Positions 1 to 9,373 of a stretch of 64,000 nucleotides of DNA are shown piece after piece (within the stretch, counting starts at the first letter, position 1; each line of letters begins with the position of its first letter). Made by a program: the position numbers and the translations under genes. Location of the stretch: assembly GCF_007197995.1 (NCBI RefSeq), contig NZ_VKKH01000009.1, positions 1-64,000 of the forward strand, read 5' to 3'. This DNA comes from Aliiglaciecola sp. M165. Its GTDB lineage: Bacteria; Pseudomonadota; Gammaproteobacteria; Enterobacterales; Alteromonadaceae. The notes beneath the pieces were generated by a model. That model worked only from the letters and a program-made list of their open reading frames with translations, searched no databases and was not told the origin of the DNA.

Positions 1-899
1 GCCCAGACACTGAGCCTGTCGGTTTTACCTGGACAATACTGCAAAACCGCTCGTGCTCCATGGATAAGTAGACTACGTAAATAAGGGCTCCCTCGTTTAC
101 TGATACCCCGTAATACGGTTTTCCCGCCACTAGAATACTGTTTGGGTACCAGTCCGCACCAAGCGGACAAGTGTCGTCCATTGTGAAACTGCTTGGCATC
201 ATTGACGGCGGCATATAAGGCCGCTGCGGTCAGCTTGCCAATCCCAATGATACTTTGTAAGCGAATACACACCGGATTGTCTTTGGTGTGCAACGTTATC
301 TTTTTTTCACATGCTGTAATCTGTTTGTCGAGTAAGCAGTATTCGTCATATAACTCATTGAATACCGACCTGGCTATCAGAGTCAGTCCATTGCTGGCAT
401 CTTCAATGATATCCGGTAACTGATTGGTCAGAGCCGCTTTACCCTGGGCTAGTGTGAGCCCATATTCAGATAACAAACCTCTTATCTGGTTGTTTAGCTT
501 GGTGCGCATGCAAACCTGTCTATCGCGGATACGCAACAACATCTGAATGTCTTGCTGCTCAATGGTCTTGGCTTCAACAAACGTCATATTGTCTCGCTGT
601 GCGGCCTCAGCGATGGCTTGAGCATCATTAAAATCATTTTTGTTCTTACGACGATATGCCACCACATGTTGAGGAGGTATCAGTTTGACCTGATGGCCTA
701 AATGGCTGAGTTGGCGGTGCCAGTGGTTAGCGCTTCCACACGCTTCCATCACCACAGTGCAAGGCGCCAGCCGAGCAAAGAAGGGCAATAACGCCCCTCG
801 CTTTAGTAGTTTTTTCTTCACAAGCTTGCCTGCTCGATTCACACCGTAAAAATGAAAAACAGTTTTTGCAATATCTAACCCAGCTATTGTAATCTTCAT
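1..899 (-). CDS. IS110/IS1111-family transposase, partial (runs off left edge)
   Basis: Reading leftwards from an ATG at 897-899, an uninterrupted frame of 299 codons reaches the window edge without a stop, so the 3' end lies outside. The N-terminal half carries the DEDD-type (RuvC-like) catalytic residues of IS110 transposases: D9 in GLDIAK, E52 in MEACG, and D89 and D92 in KNDFNDAQ. The C-terminal half has the Transposase_20 region (IIGIGKLTAAAL, then SAWCGLVPKQ and SKRGSPYLRSLL). IS110 members catalyse cut-and-paste or circle-type transposition without classical target-site duplications. The visible part is intact; whether the element is functional depends on the missing end. Confidence 0.93.
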   Translation of the reverse strand, partial: MKITIAGLDIAKTVFHFYGVNRAGKLVKKKLLKRGALLPFFARLAPCTVVMEACGSANHWHRQLSHLGHQVKLIPPQHVVAYRRKNKNDFNDAQAIAEAAQRDNMTFVEAKTIEQQDIQMLLRIRDRQVCMRTKLNNQIRGLLSEYGLTLAQGKAALTNQLPDIIEDASNGLTLIARSVFNELYDEYCLLDKQITACEKKITLHTKDNPVCIRLQSIIGIGKLTAAALYAAVNDAKQFHNGRHLSAWCGLVPKQYSSGGKTVLRGISKRGSPYLRSLLIHGARAVLQYCPGKTDRLSVW

Positions 900-902
900 A
901 TC

Positions 903-974
903 GGACCTACCCTTGTTTGATGTTTGTTCAAATTCATCATGGCTCATTGCGAAGCCGTATAAAAGGGTGGGTCC
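903..974. repeat. Inverted repeat upstream of the IS110 transposase
   Basis: GGACCTACCCTT at 903-914 and AAGGGTGGGTCC at 963-974 are inverted copies matching at 11 of 12 positions, about 48 bases apart. They sit just upstream of the transposase start. They may mark the subterminal inverted repeat or promoter-side end of the element, as in IS1111-type ISs. The exact IS end cannot be fixed without a second copy. Confidence 0.5.
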
Positions 975-1034
975 ATTACATTATACCCGCGTGTTTTTGG
1001 CGGGTATCTCCCAATTCAAATGTCGCATTTGAAA

Positions 1035-1152
1035 AGATCCCCGCATTCGCGAGGATGACGAGGAATTAATTCGCGAGGATGAAGTGAATTAAAATCGAGG
1101 TGATGATATGCATTAGAATCGCGAGGATAATTTGGATTCAAATCGAAAGGAA
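1035..1152. repeat. Short tandem array, locus 1 of a dispersed repeat family
   Basis: An imperfect hairpin, GATCCCCGCATTCGCGAGGA (1037-1056), is followed by about four imperfect 24-25 bp units of the type ATTCGCGAGGATGA then a spacer ending in ATTA. The same hairpin-plus-unit architecture recurs at 13.7-14.6 kb and 61.76-61.92 kb. It fills the gap between the IS and the cysS terminator; no gene is seen in it. Confidence 0.6.
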
Positions 1153-1155
1153 CGC

Positions 1156-1195
1156 TAAAAACGCAGAACCAGTGCGCCAGCTGACGCACTGTTCT
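1156..1195 (-). terminator. Rho-independent terminator of cysS
   Basis: Read on the minus strand just after the cysS stop, AGAACAGTGCG and CGCACTGGTTCT form a long stem with one bulge around a short loop. GCG and a run of five T follow. Confidence 0.8.
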
Positions 1196-1209
1196 TGACA
1201 GCGTAAAGG

Positions 1210-2586
1210 CTACCCTTTACGCCAAGTTGTTCCACCAGCGCCATCTTCAAGTACTACGCCAAGTGCAGCCAGTGCATCACGCGCTTGATCGGCGGCAGGC
1301 CAGTCTTTGTTGGCACGAGCGTCGTTACGGGCTTTGATCAAACCTTCGATGTGTGCAACTTCATCATCATCTGAATTGCCACCTTGCAGGTAACTGGTGG
1401 GTTCAAGTTGCAGAATACCCAACACAGCACCCAGTTTTTTCAACACGCCGCCTAGCTCTGCTTTTTCTTGACCAGAGGCTTTGTTCAAATCTTTGGCTAA
1501 ATCGAACAATACTGCAAAGGCTTCCGGCGTATTAAAGTCGTCATCCATAGCTGTTTCAAACCGTTTCAGATAGCTACCTTTAGCCAGGTCTGCATTCATA
1601 TCAGGCTCGGCATCACGTAGTGCCGTGTAAAGACGTTCTAGCGCTGATTTGGCTTGCTTGATGTTGTCTTCTGAATAGCTCAACTGACTACGGTAATGAG
1701 CTGACATCAAAAAATAGCGTAAGGTTTCAGCGTCGTATTCTTTTAGCACGTCACGTAAGGTGAAAAAGTTGCCAAGAGATTTTGACATCTTTTCCTGATC
1801 AACCTGAACCATTCCGGTATGCACCCAGTAGTTGACGTACGGGGTATCAAAGGCACAGCAGGATTGCGCTACTTCATTTTCATGGTGAGGAAAAATCAGA
1901 TCAGAACCACCACCGTGAATATCAAAGTGAGTACCAAGATGTTTGCTGTTCATTGCTGAACATTCAATATGCCAGCCAGGGCGTCCATCTCCCCAAGGCG
2001 ATTCCCAATATGGTTCACCGGGTTTAACCGTTTTCCACAACACAAAATCCAGCGGATCGTTTTTATCCGACGATACCTCAACCCGCTCTCCAGCATTGAG
2101 CTGTTCCAAATCTTGTCGACTTAGCTTGCCATAGGCCTCATAGGTGCTGACATCAAACAACACATCGCCGCTTGGCGCTTGGTAAGCGTGCCCTTTGTCA
2201 ATCAACCGTTGAATAACGTCAATTATCTCTGGCATATGCGTTGTTACACGAGGTTCGATATCGGGTTCCAACAGATTTATTGATGCAAAGTCTTCATGCA
2301 TCATCGCGATGGTGCGAGCCGTAAGCTCGTCTGCCGTTTCGCTGTTTTCATTGGCTCGTTGAATGATTTTGTCATCAACATCGGTGATATTGCGCACGTA
2401 ATTGACGTCAAATCCCTTGTGACGTAGATAACGCACCATAAGATCAAAACTGAGATAGGTTCTGGCGTGTCCCATGTGGCACAGGTCATAAACAGTAATA
2501 CCACACACATATAACCCTACCTTTCCAGCGACTAGCGGCTTAAAGGTCTCTTTTTTGCGAGTAAGGGTATTGTATATCTGTTGCAT
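1210..2586 (-). CDS. cysS: Cysteinyl-tRNA synthetase
   Basis: Class I aminoacyl-tRNA synthetase that activates cysteine and charges tRNA-Cys in the cytoplasm. The 458-residue length is normal for bacterial CysRS. The HIGH motif appears as HMGH (37-40) and the KMSKS loop is exact (266-270). The expected zinc ligands are visible: C28, C209 (HIECS), H234 and E238 (FPHHENE). The DALR-type tRNA-binding region forms the C-terminus, ending in TTWRKG. Monocistronic, with its own terminator, and divergent from ppiB. Confidence 0.98.
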   Translation of the reverse strand: MQQIYNTLTRKKETFKPLVAGKVGLYVCGITVYDLCHMGHARTYLSFDLMVRYLRHKGFDVNYVRNITDVDDKIIQRANENSETADELTARTIAMMHEDFASINLLEPDIEPRVTTHMPEIIDVIQRLIDKGHAYQAPSGDVLFDVSTYEAYGKLSRQDLEQLNAGERVEVSSDKNDPLDFVLWKTVKPGEPYWESPWGDGRPGWHIECSAMNSKHLGTHFDIHGGGSDLIFPHHENEVAQSCCAFDTPYVNYWVHTGMVQVDQEKMSKSLGNFFTLRDVLKEYDAETLRYFLMSAHYRSQLSYSEDNIKQAKSALERLYTALRDAEPDMNADLAKGSYLKRFETAMDDDFNTPEAFAVLFDLAKDLNKASGQEKAELGGVLKKLGAVLGILQLEPTSYLQGGNSDDDEVAHIEGLIKARNDARANKDWPAADQARDALAALGVVLEDGAGGTTWRKG

Positions 2587-2753
2587 TCTGTCGTTTTTCC
2601 AAGTTCAATCAATGTGACGGCGATTCTAGCACCCTCCAGACCCGACATAAACCGGTCTGCTGGGAAAAAATGCACTTACTGAACTAATTTAAAATTTGTT
2701 ATACACTAGCGCGCTTTACAAAATTAAAAAACTTACTTCGACAGGATACCTAG

Positions 2754-3251
2754 ATGGTAAAACTTCACACTAATTATGGCGTTATCACGCTTACACTGTT
2801 TGCTGATAAAGCCCCTAAGACCGTGGAAAACTTTTTAAGTTATGTACGAGATGGCTATTACGACAACACCATTTTCCATCGCGTTATCGACGGTTTTATG
2901 ATCCAAGGCGGCGGCTTTGAACCGGGCATGGAGCAAAAAACGCCAAACGATCCGATTGAAAATGAAGCGAACAATGGCGTGGCGAATAATAAAGGCACAA
3001 TTGCGATGGCCCGCACCAATGAACCTCATTCAGCTACCGCACAGTTTTTTATTAATGTCAGCGACAACAGTTTCCTGAATTTCCGCGGTGAATCAATGGA
3101 CGCTTGGGGATACTGCGCGTTTGGCGAAGTTACCGACGGAATGGACGTGGTTGAGCAAATTAAAGACGTCAAAACCAGTCGACACGGTATGCATCAAGAC
3201 GTGCCAGTCGAAGATGTCGTTATCCAAAAAGTAGAGCTAATTGAAGAATAA
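2754..3251 (+). CDS. ppiB: Peptidyl-prolyl cis-trans isomerase B (cyclophilin)
   Basis: Cytoplasmic cyclophilin that isomerises Xaa-Pro bonds during folding. At 165 residues with no signal peptide it matches PpiB rather than periplasmic PpiA. Conserved active-site segments are visible: [13 protein letters not shown] (41-53), [18 protein letters not shown], and [16 protein letters not shown]. It lies directly before lpxH on the same strand with a 46-base gap, and the two genes may be co-transcribed. The cysS-ppiB divergent order is common in gammaproteobacteria. Confidence 0.97.
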   Translation: MVKLHTNYGVITLTLFADKAPKTVENFLSYVRDGYYDNTIFHRVIDGFMIQGGGFEPGMEQKTPNDPIENEANNGVANNKGTIAMARTNEPHSATAQFFINVSDNSFLNFRGESMDAWGYCAFGEVTDGMDVVEQIKDVKTSRHGMHQDVPVEDVVIQKVELIEE

Positions 3252-3297
3252 TTGCAAATAGGCTGGGTTATCACCAGCCTTTACCTTGAATCGATTT

Positions 3298-4026
3298 ATG
3301 ACAGCGTTCACTTATTTCATTTCTGATTTACATTTAAGTGCTGAAAGGCCAGACATTACCGAATGCCTTGAAGTATTTTTATCCGAGCAAGCTCACCAGG
3401 CAGATGCGTTGTATGTGTTAGGGGATTTGTTTGAATATTGGATAGGTGACGATGATCGCAGTGATTTTAACGAACATATAGCTTCAATATTCAAAGCCCT
3501 GGCGGATAAAGGTGTTCCTATATATTTTATCCATGGGAATCGAGACTTTTTGATCAGGCAAGCCTTTGCAAAGCGTGCCGGCATGACATTGCTGGACGAG
3601 CAACACGTTGTAGATTTATATGGAACTCCTACTCTTATAATGCACGGCGATGAACTCTGCACCTTAGATGTGGTTTATCAAAAATTCCGCAAAAAAGCCC
3701 GTGGTTGGTGGTGGCCGAGAATGGTCCTGGCATTACCGCTGTCTACTCGCAAAAAAATAGCTGAGAACGGGCGAAAAACAAGCCAGAAAAATCAATCAAA
3801 GCTAACCATGGACATTATGGACGTGACGCCAGAGGAAGTTGTAAAAGCTATGCGTGAACACAGGGTTCTGCGCATGATCCATGGCCATACCCATCGTCCG
3901 TTTATTCATCAGCATCAAGTTGACGGGAAGGATGCCCAACGCATTGTATTGGGAGATTGGTATGATCAAGGCAGTGTATTAAAAGTGTCTGCAGACTCCT
4001 TTGAACTGCAAACGTTAATACACTAA
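3298..4026 (+). CDS. lpxH: UDP-2,3-diacylglucosamine diphosphatase
   Basis: Calcineurin-like Mn-dependent hydrolase of lipid A synthesis that converts UDP-2,3-diacylglucosamine to lipid X and UMP at the inner membrane. Metal-binding blocks are in order: DLHL (10-13), GDLFEYWIGDD (42-52), HGNRDFL, HGDELCT and HGHTHRP. An in-frame TTG lies 12 bases upstream (3286). The ATG at 3298 is preferred because it begins MTAFTYFISDLHL, matching the family N-terminus. Length of 242 residues is typical. Confidence 0.96.
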   Translation: MTAFTYFISDLHLSAERPDITECLEVFLSEQAHQADALYVLGDLFEYWIGDDDRSDFNEHIASIFKALADKGVPIYFIHGNRDFLIRQAFAKRAGMTLLDEQHVVDLYGTPTLIMHGDELCTLDVVYQKFRKKARGWWWPRMVLALPLSTRKKIAENGRKTSQKNQSKLTMDIMDVTPEEVVKAMREHRVLRMIHGHTHRPFIHQHQVDGKDAQRIVLGDWYDQGSVLKVSADSFELQTLIH

Positions 4027-4041
4027 GTTTTTATCTACACG

Positions 4042-4071
4042 GTAGCATCGCAGAAGAAACTGCGATGCTAC
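4042..4071. terminator. Perfect 12-bp hairpin between convergent genes
   Basis: GTAGCATCGCAG and CTGCGATGCTAC are exact inverted copies around a six-base loop, between convergent lpxH and the GH16 gene. Neither side has a good T-run, so a bidirectional terminator is inferred from position and stem strength. Confidence 0.55.
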
Positions 4072-4083
4072 GAATTTAGAACA

Positions 4084-4956
4084 TTATTTCACGCGTTTTT
4101 CGTGTTTCACCCAATCCACTTCCATCACCCATTCGCCTGTCATTGGTGAGTCTGTGATCTTGGCGAAATTGAGAATGGCAAATAATGGCTCGGGGTACTT
4201 GTCTCCCTCGCCAACATTTCGGTATACCTCTTTGCCATCAACCCGATAAACGAGGTCACTACCTTCCCATTCAACAGAGTATTCATGATAAGCTGTTAAG
4301 TCGTTTTTGATGTCGGTTCTCAAACTCCACCAGTCTCCCTTGTCACACTCTCCTAAGCTTTTAATAGCACCCGTGGTAAATTTGTCTGCGTCATGATCTC
4401 CATGATGCTCAAAAATATCGATTTCGCCAGATCCTGTCAGCGGCCAACACACATTTTCATCCGCCTCTTGCACCGGTGATTCATTATTTTGAGCACCTAA
4501 CAGCCACCAAGCAGGAAACATACTTTTTTCCCCGCTGCTCCATAGTTTCAGTCGAGCGGTCCACCTGCCTTTAATAAACTCTTTGCGGTTTTTAGACGCA
4601 ATTCTTCCTGCAACATATGGCGTATCGGGATGTTGCTTACCAAACTTGTCGAGGTTGTCACAACTAATTGGATCGCCTATGTTAACGACTTTTAGCTTGA
4701 GTGTGCCATCGCTCACTTCTCGCGTACCGTATTCACCATTGGGAACGTAACACTGCTTTTCGTCGTTCACCCAAATTCGTTGGTCTTGCCAATTGTCTTC
4801 ATTGAAGCTGTCAAAATCATCAAAAAAGTCGACTTGCCATTCGTTGCTGTTTACAACCACTGGATCCGTTGCACTGGCATTTTCTGAAGAGTTGTCTGAC
4901 AACCCGGTGCAGCCAGTTAAAAGTAATGCAGCGAGTGTTATCGTGAGAGTTTTCAT
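4084..4956 (-). CDS. GH16 family glycoside hydrolase lipoprotein (laminarinase-like)
   Basis: Predicted surface or periplasmic endo-beta-glucanase. The start has a strong ribosome site (GGAG). A lipoprotein signal peptide ends in LLLTGC with C16 as the lipidated residue. The GH16 catalytic signature is present as GEIDIFEHHG, giving nucleophile E178, D180 and acid/base E183. Aromatic cleft residues (PAWWLLG) precede it. At 290 residues it is a single-domain GH16 without a binding module. It follows the GH3 gene by 54 bases on the same strand. The pair suggests endo- then exo-cleavage of beta-1,3-glucan; exact substrate (laminarin or mixed-linkage glucan) is inferred. Confidence 0.9.
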   Translation of the reverse strand: MKTLTITLAALLLTGCTGLSDNSSENASATDPVVVNSNEWQVDFFDDFDSFNEDNWQDQRIWVNDEKQCYVPNGEYGTREVSDGTLKLKVVNIGDPISCDNLDKFGKQHPDTPYVAGRIASKNRKEFIKGRWTARLKLWSSGEKSMFPAWWLLGAQNNESPVQEADENVCWPLTGSGEIDIFEHHGDHDADKFTTGAIKSLGECDKGDWWSLRTDIKNDLTAYHEYSVEWEGSDLVYRVDGKEVYRNVGEGDKYPEPLFAILNFAKITDSPMTGEWVMEVDWVKHEKRVK

Positions 4957-5010
4957 GGGTTCTCCAGTTAATATTTAGGTTTGCGCTATCATTTGACTTC
5001 TAGAGCGTGA

Positions 5011-6882
5011 TTAATAATTGGTGAGTCCATATCCAAATTTGAACAATGCATGCTCAGCATCTGCTTCAATGGGAATGTCTTCATACTTTTCCGGCCACGA
5101 AAACGGGGATTTGCCAACTGGTTTAAATCCATCGGCAGCAAACAAGAAGTCAGCAACTCCTGCCCCTTCAGAGCCAGGAAGCCATGCCGCAACAAAAGCA
5201 TCGCTGAGTTCCAGGTCATCTTTGATTAATAGCACCCGTCCGGAAATGAGCACAACGACCACTTTTTTATTCAGAGCTTTGCAACCAGCAATTAACGCTT
5301 TATGTTCGTCTGTTAAGTAGAGTTTATCAGTGTCACCCACGCCTTCGGCATAGGGTTTTTCGCCCACCACAACCACGGCCTTTTGTGCTTCCATTCCCTC
5401 GTAACAGCCATTTTGTGCGTATTCAACTTGATTGGCTACAGCGCTTATTCCGTCTAAAATTGTTGTGGCCCCAAGGTAGCTTTCAGTTTGACCTTGCCAA
5501 TGAATCGACCAGCCTCCACTTTGCAATCCGCTGTTATGACCATGCTCACCAACGACCGCAATGGCTTCATCCGGACTAAGTGGTAAAGCGTTATTGTCAC
5601 TTTTTAGTAATACCAAAGATTCTCTTACCGCTTGTCGTGCGACGGCTCGATGGGATGGCGCTCCGACTTTGACGGCATACTCACTTTTCGCAAAGGGGTC
5701 AGCAAATAGACCCAATTCAAACTTCATTTTTAGAATTCGTCTCACTGCATCATCAATGCGGGTCATGGGAACAATGTTGTCTAAAACTGATGCTTTAAGT
5801 TTGCCCATAAACTCTTCGTGGTTGCCTGGTTGCATGGCAATGTCGACGCCAGCATTTATCACAGTATGAGGTTCACCAAAACGAATACCGCCATTCCAAT
5901 CGGTCAGCACCACGCCATCAAAACCCAGTTCATTTTTTAGCACGTCGGTAACCAGATGCGTATGTTGGTGCATGTTAATGCCATTTACGGAATTAAAGCC
6001 GACCATAATTGACGCGATCCCCTGATTGACCGCCTCTGCGTAAGGAGGAAGGTAACGTTCACGTAGTAATTCATCGGATATGATGGCATTACCACCTTCA
6101 ATTCCGCCTTCGGTTGCCCCGTCACCAATGTAATGCTTTGCAGTGGCCGCAATGGTATGTCGATGCGCCAAACTGCTGCCTTGATGCCCTTGAATTGAAG
6201 CAATCACTGCCGCTGTTGTCAGGTCACGGTCCTCGGTAAAGCCTTCGTAAACCCTGCCCCAATGCTCGTGTTGCGGCATGGCAATACAGGGTGAGAATGT
6301 CCAATTAAAGCCAGTGCCTGCGACTTCAATCGCAGTGATTTGTGCAGCACGTTTGATAAGGTCGAGATTTCGTGTCGCCGCCATACCAATGTTGTGAGGA
6401 AATATGACTGCACCTTCAAAGGTATTTTGCCCATGCACCGCATCTACGGCGATCATCAGCGGTATACCTAAACGGGTTTTTAATGCATGGGATTGGAAGT
6501 TATTAAAATTTGCGATCCAGTCTAGCGCACTGGGGCCGGGCGTTGGACCTTCGGTATGAATAATAGAGCCTATGGCTTTTTGTTGAATAACCTCAGGGGT
6601 GACATTGTTGTGCCACACAGATTGGGTCATCTGACCTATTTTCTCATCCAGAGTCATTTCAGCCAACAGCGCATCGATGCGTTCTTGCTGAGTGTCAAAT
6701 TGACACAAGTCAAATTGCTGCGTCCCCCATTTACAGATCAACTCCGGTTGTTCTTCAGCCTGCTTTACGGGGACATTTGCGCAACTCATTAAAATGCTGA
6801 ATGAACAAAGCAGTCCGAAAGACTTCAATCCAATTGTCAATTTTGATGCACGGTGAGCAGAATCGACTTCAGCCACATTCAT
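5011..6882 (-). CDS. GH3 family beta-glucosidase / exo-glucanase lipoprotein
   Basis: Glycoside hydrolase family 3 enzyme that releases glucose from beta-glucan ends. An in-frame TTG lies 15 bases upstream, but the ATG at 6882 has AAAGGA in position and gives 623 residues. A signal peptide ends with LMSC (C34 lipidated). The substrate-binding KH pair is at 249-250, and the nucleophile is D328 in VVLTDWNGG. The second (alpha/beta sandwich) domain follows from about residue 430, with VLLKSDNNALPLSP and VVVGEKPYAEGVGD. Length fits two-domain GH3 exo-glucanases. It is the first gene of a two-gene operon with the downstream GH16 enzyme. Confidence 0.93.
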   Translation of the reverse strand: MNVAEVDSAHRASKLTIGLKSFGLLCSFSILMSCANVPVKQAEEQPELICKWGTQQFDLCQFDTQQERIDALLAEMTLDEKIGQMTQSVWHNNVTPEVIQQKAIGSIIHTEGPTPGPSALDWIANFNNFQSHALKTRLGIPLMIAVDAVHGQNTFEGAVIFPHNIGMAATRNLDLIKRAAQITAIEVAGTGFNWTFSPCIAMPQHEHWGRVYEGFTEDRDLTTAAVIASIQGHQGSSLAHRHTIAATAKHYIGDGATEGGIEGGNAIISDELLRERYLPPYAEAVNQGIASIMVGFNSVNGINMHQHTHLVTDVLKNELGFDGVVLTDWNGGIRFGEPHTVINAGVDIAMQPGNHEEFMGKLKASVLDNIVPMTRIDDAVRRILKMKFELGLFADPFAKSEYAVKVGAPSHRAVARQAVRESLVLLKSDNNALPLSPDEAIAVVGEHGHNSGLQSGGWSIHWQGQTESYLGATTILDGISAVANQVEYAQNGCYEGMEAQKAVVVVGEKPYAEGVGDTDKLYLTDEHKALIAGCKALNKKVVVVLISGRVLLIKDDLELSDAFVAAWLPGSEGAGVADFLFAADGFKPVGKSPFSWPEKYEDIPIEADAEHALFKFGYGLTNY

Positions 6883-7117
6883 ATCATGTCCTTTCAATGT
6901 TGTTGATGATTCGAATATCAGTTAATCATTCATACTAAGATTATTATTCCAGCATATCGGATGGACTTAGGTTTCACAGCGTTTTGCGATAAAAGGGATT
7001 GGTGGGCACATGAACAGGTAACAATCATGCAACAAATAGCGTGCGTGCAAGAAGTGACTTTTCCTTTTGAAACAATTAAATAATTCGCTGTCAGACAAAG
7101 CACTTTATGTTATGTTT

Positions 7118-7139
7118 TTGTAAATAAAAGCTTTTACAA
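7118..7139. promoter_or_regulatory. Palindrome upstream of glpS (candidate operator)
   Basis: TTGTAAA (7118-7124) and TTTACAA (7133-7139) are perfect inverted arms with an 8-base spacer, ending 15 bases before the glpS start. This is the last part of the 270-base region between the divergent GH3 and glp operons. Position suggests a repressor or activator site; the regulator is unknown. Confidence 0.45.
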
Positions 7140-7154
7140 CATCGGAAACACACT

Positions 7155-8264
7155 TTGGCGCTTCAGCTATTTGACCTAGACCTGCGTATTGATCAGGTTG
7201 ATTACCTGGCAAAAATCAATTTAGAATTTACGCCAGGCGCATTTAATGTGCTGCTGGGAAGAACCCTTGCCGGAAAAACCTCACTTATGCGGGTTATTGC
7301 AGGTTTAGAACAGCCAAGCAACGGAAAAGTGATGCTACATGGAAAGGATATTACTGCCCTGCCAGTGCAAAAACGTAATGTTTCCATGGTGTATCAGCAG
7401 TTTATTAACTACCCCCATATGACCGTTTGGGAAAATATTGCGTCACCTTTAAAGCTTAATCGGGTTAAACCAGATGAAATAAAACGCAGAGTAGAACAAA
7501 CCGCAGAGTTGCTGCAGATTTCCCCCTATTTGCAGCGCTTACCGCTAGAGTTATCCGGTGGTCAGCAACAACGTTGTGCCATGGCCAGAGCGTTGGTCAA
7601 AGACGCACAAATTATTTTATTTGACGAACCCTTGGTGAATCTAGATTACAAATTGCGTGAATCCTTGCGTATAGAGCTAAAGCAAATTACCCAGCAGCGA
7701 GACAGTATTGTCATATATTCAACCACTGAAGCACACGAGGCCCTGGCATTAGGCGGTCAAACAACACTTCTTCATGAAGGTAAAGTGCTTCAAAGCGGCC
7801 CTGCCCTTGAGCAGTTCCATTATCCGGTGGATCTCAATGCGGCTGATTTGTATCACGAACCGCCGCTAAATCGCCTAGCCGTTGGCAAAGCCCTCGTTTG
7901 TGCCGAACATATCAATTTGAGCGGCTTAGCTGGCGATAAATTACTTGCCAATGGCGATAGTATAATTGCCGTGCGGCCGGATCAGGTTTCCTTGCATCCG
8001 CTAGACAAAGAAAGTATGCAAATAGAAGCGGATATTGATTTGGCTGAGATAAGTGCGTCAGAGACATATCTGCATGTGAGTTTTGATTATAGAGAATTTG
8101 GGCGGTTGAACTGGGTTTTGCATTTAAATGGCATTCACACCTTTTCTAATCAGAAAAAGCTGTCTTTGTTTGTTCCCATATCAAAACTCTTTGTATTTGA
8201 CCCACAAGGCAAAGCCTTGCGTGTGCCCAGTCAAGTCAATCATGACATTGAGGGAGTTGTCTGA
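7155..8264 (+). CDS. glpS: Glycerol ABC transporter ATP-binding protein, GlpS-like
   Basis: First of two ATPases of a carbohydrate-type (CUT/UgpC-like) importer. It begins with TTG (MALQLFDLDL); no better in-frame ATG exists nearby. Walker A reads GRTLAGKT (35-42), departing from GxxGxGKS/T in the manner of GlpS proteins. The ABC signature LSGGQ (133-137) and Walker B ILFDEP (154-159) are standard. A TOBE-like regulatory domain follows residue 240. It overlaps glpT by one base (TGATGG). Gene order and the paired divergent ATPases match the glpSTPQUV glycerol importer described in Rhizobium leguminosarum; substrate is inferred from that synteny. Confidence 0.85.
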   Translation: MALQLFDLDLRIDQVDYLAKINLEFTPGAFNVLLGRTLAGKTSLMRVIAGLEQPSNGKVMLHGKDITALPVQKRNVSMVYQQFINYPHMTVWENIASPLKLNRVKPDEIKRRVEQTAELLQISPYLQRLPLELSGGQQQRCAMARALVKDAQIILFDEPLVNLDYKLRESLRIELKQITQQRDSIVIYSTTEAHEALALGGQTTLLHEGKVLQSGPALEQFHYPVDLNAADLYHEPPLNRLAVGKALVCAEHINLSGLAGDKLLANGDSIIAVRPDQVSLHPLDKESMQIEADIDLAEISASETYLHVSFDYREFGRLNWVLHLNGIHTFSNQKKLSLFVPISKLFVFDPQGKALRVPSQVNHDIEGVV

Positions 8265-9373
8265 TGGCCAATATCGAACTTCGCGATCTGGCCCATTCCT
8301 ATGATGGCAAACACTATGCGTTGGAGGCGTTAAATCATACCTGGAAACAAGGCGGGGCCTACGCGTTACTTGGTCCTTCTGGCTGCGGAAAAAGTACCCT
8401 ATTGAATATTATTTCTGGATTGATTTCGCCCTCTCAAGGCGAAGTCTTATTTGACCAGCAACGGGTCAATGAGCATTCGCCACAACAACGCAACATTGCG
8501 CAAGTTTTTCAGTTTCCTGTGGTATATGACGCCATGACAGTACGGGAAAACCTCGCGTTTCCACTTAAAAACATGCAAACAGAAAAAGCGCAGATTGAAC
8601 GTAAAGTTAACGAAATTGCGCAGCTATTGGATCTCAGCGATATTTTGCACAAAAAGGCTAAAAATCTTAGTGCCGATGACAAACAAAAGATCTCCATGGG
8701 TCGAGGATTAGTCCGAGAGGACGTTTCAGCCATTTTATTTGATGAACCCTTAACGGTTATCGATCCACATTTGAAATGGAAGCTTCGTCGCAAGCTCAAA
8801 GAAATCCATGAAAAGCTGGATATCACAATGATTTACGTTACCCACGACCAATTAGAAGCGGCGACCTTTGCTGACGAAATTGCCGTGATGTACGAAGGAA
8901 AAATCGTGCAATTTGGCACACCCCAGTCGCTTTTTGAACAGCCAAATCATACCTTTGTGGGATATTTTATTGGCAGTCCCGGCATGAATTTTTTGTCGGT
9001 AGAAAAACGAAATAACGGCGTAGCGCTTCAAGATACGCTCTTTGATCTAACAGCCGCGCAACTCGATGTAATAACGCAATCATCCAGTTCAAATATCAAA
9101 CTCGGCATTCGCCCTGAATTTATCAATATTGTTGAGCCTGGTGCACCAAACAGCTTCGAGGCAAACATTGAATTTATTGAAGATTTGGGTACGCATAAGA
9201 TTGTCACTGTGAGGTTTTTAGGGACTCGATGGCAGATCCGCGCAGCAGAACATATCCTCATTTCTGGCAATAATCTGCATTTCGAATTGCCCGCAGATCA
9301 CTTGAAGCTTTACATCGACGAGTACTTAGTCGGTGAGGCGCAATCTCCAATCGAGGGAGATTCCTGTGAATAA
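8264..9373 (+). CDS. glpT: Glycerol ABC transporter ATP-binding protein, GlpT-like
   Basis: Second ATPase of the importer, 369 residues. Walker A is canonical, GPSGCGKST (37-45), and Walker B is ILFDEP (157-162). The ABC signature is changed to LSADD (135-139), lacking the GG of LSGGQ. Together with GlpS, which has an altered Walker A but a canonical signature, this implies a heterodimer with one degenerate ATP site. The C-terminal TOBE-like region contains LGIRPEF. This GlpT is an ABC subunit, unrelated to the E. coli glycerol-3-phosphate antiporter of the same name. Confidence 0.85.
   Translation: MANIELRDLAHSYDGKHYALEALNHTWKQGGAYALLGPSGCGKSTLLNIISGLISPSQGEVLFDQQRVNEHSPQQRNIAQVFQFPVVYDAMTVRENLAFPLKNMQTEKAQIERKVNEIAQLLDLSDILHKKAKNLSADDKQKISMGRGLVREDVSAILFDEPLTVIDPHLKWKLRRKLKEIHEKLDITMIYVTHDQLEAATFADEIAVMYEGKIVQFGTPQSLFEQPNHTFVGYFIGSPGMNFLSVEKRNNGVALQDTLFDLTAAQLDVITQSSSSNIKLGIRPEFINIVEPGAPNSFEANIEFIEDLGTHKIVTVRFLGTRWQIRAAEHILISGNNLHFELPADHLKLYIDEYLVGEAQSPIEGDSCE

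Noticed and set aside
193-423. Small plus-strand ORF
   Set aside because: It is antisense to the well-supported IS110 transposase frame and has no family features.
8264-9373. GlpT as glycerol-3-phosphate transporter
   Set aside because: The gene encodes an ABC ATPase; the shared name with the MFS antiporter is coincidental.
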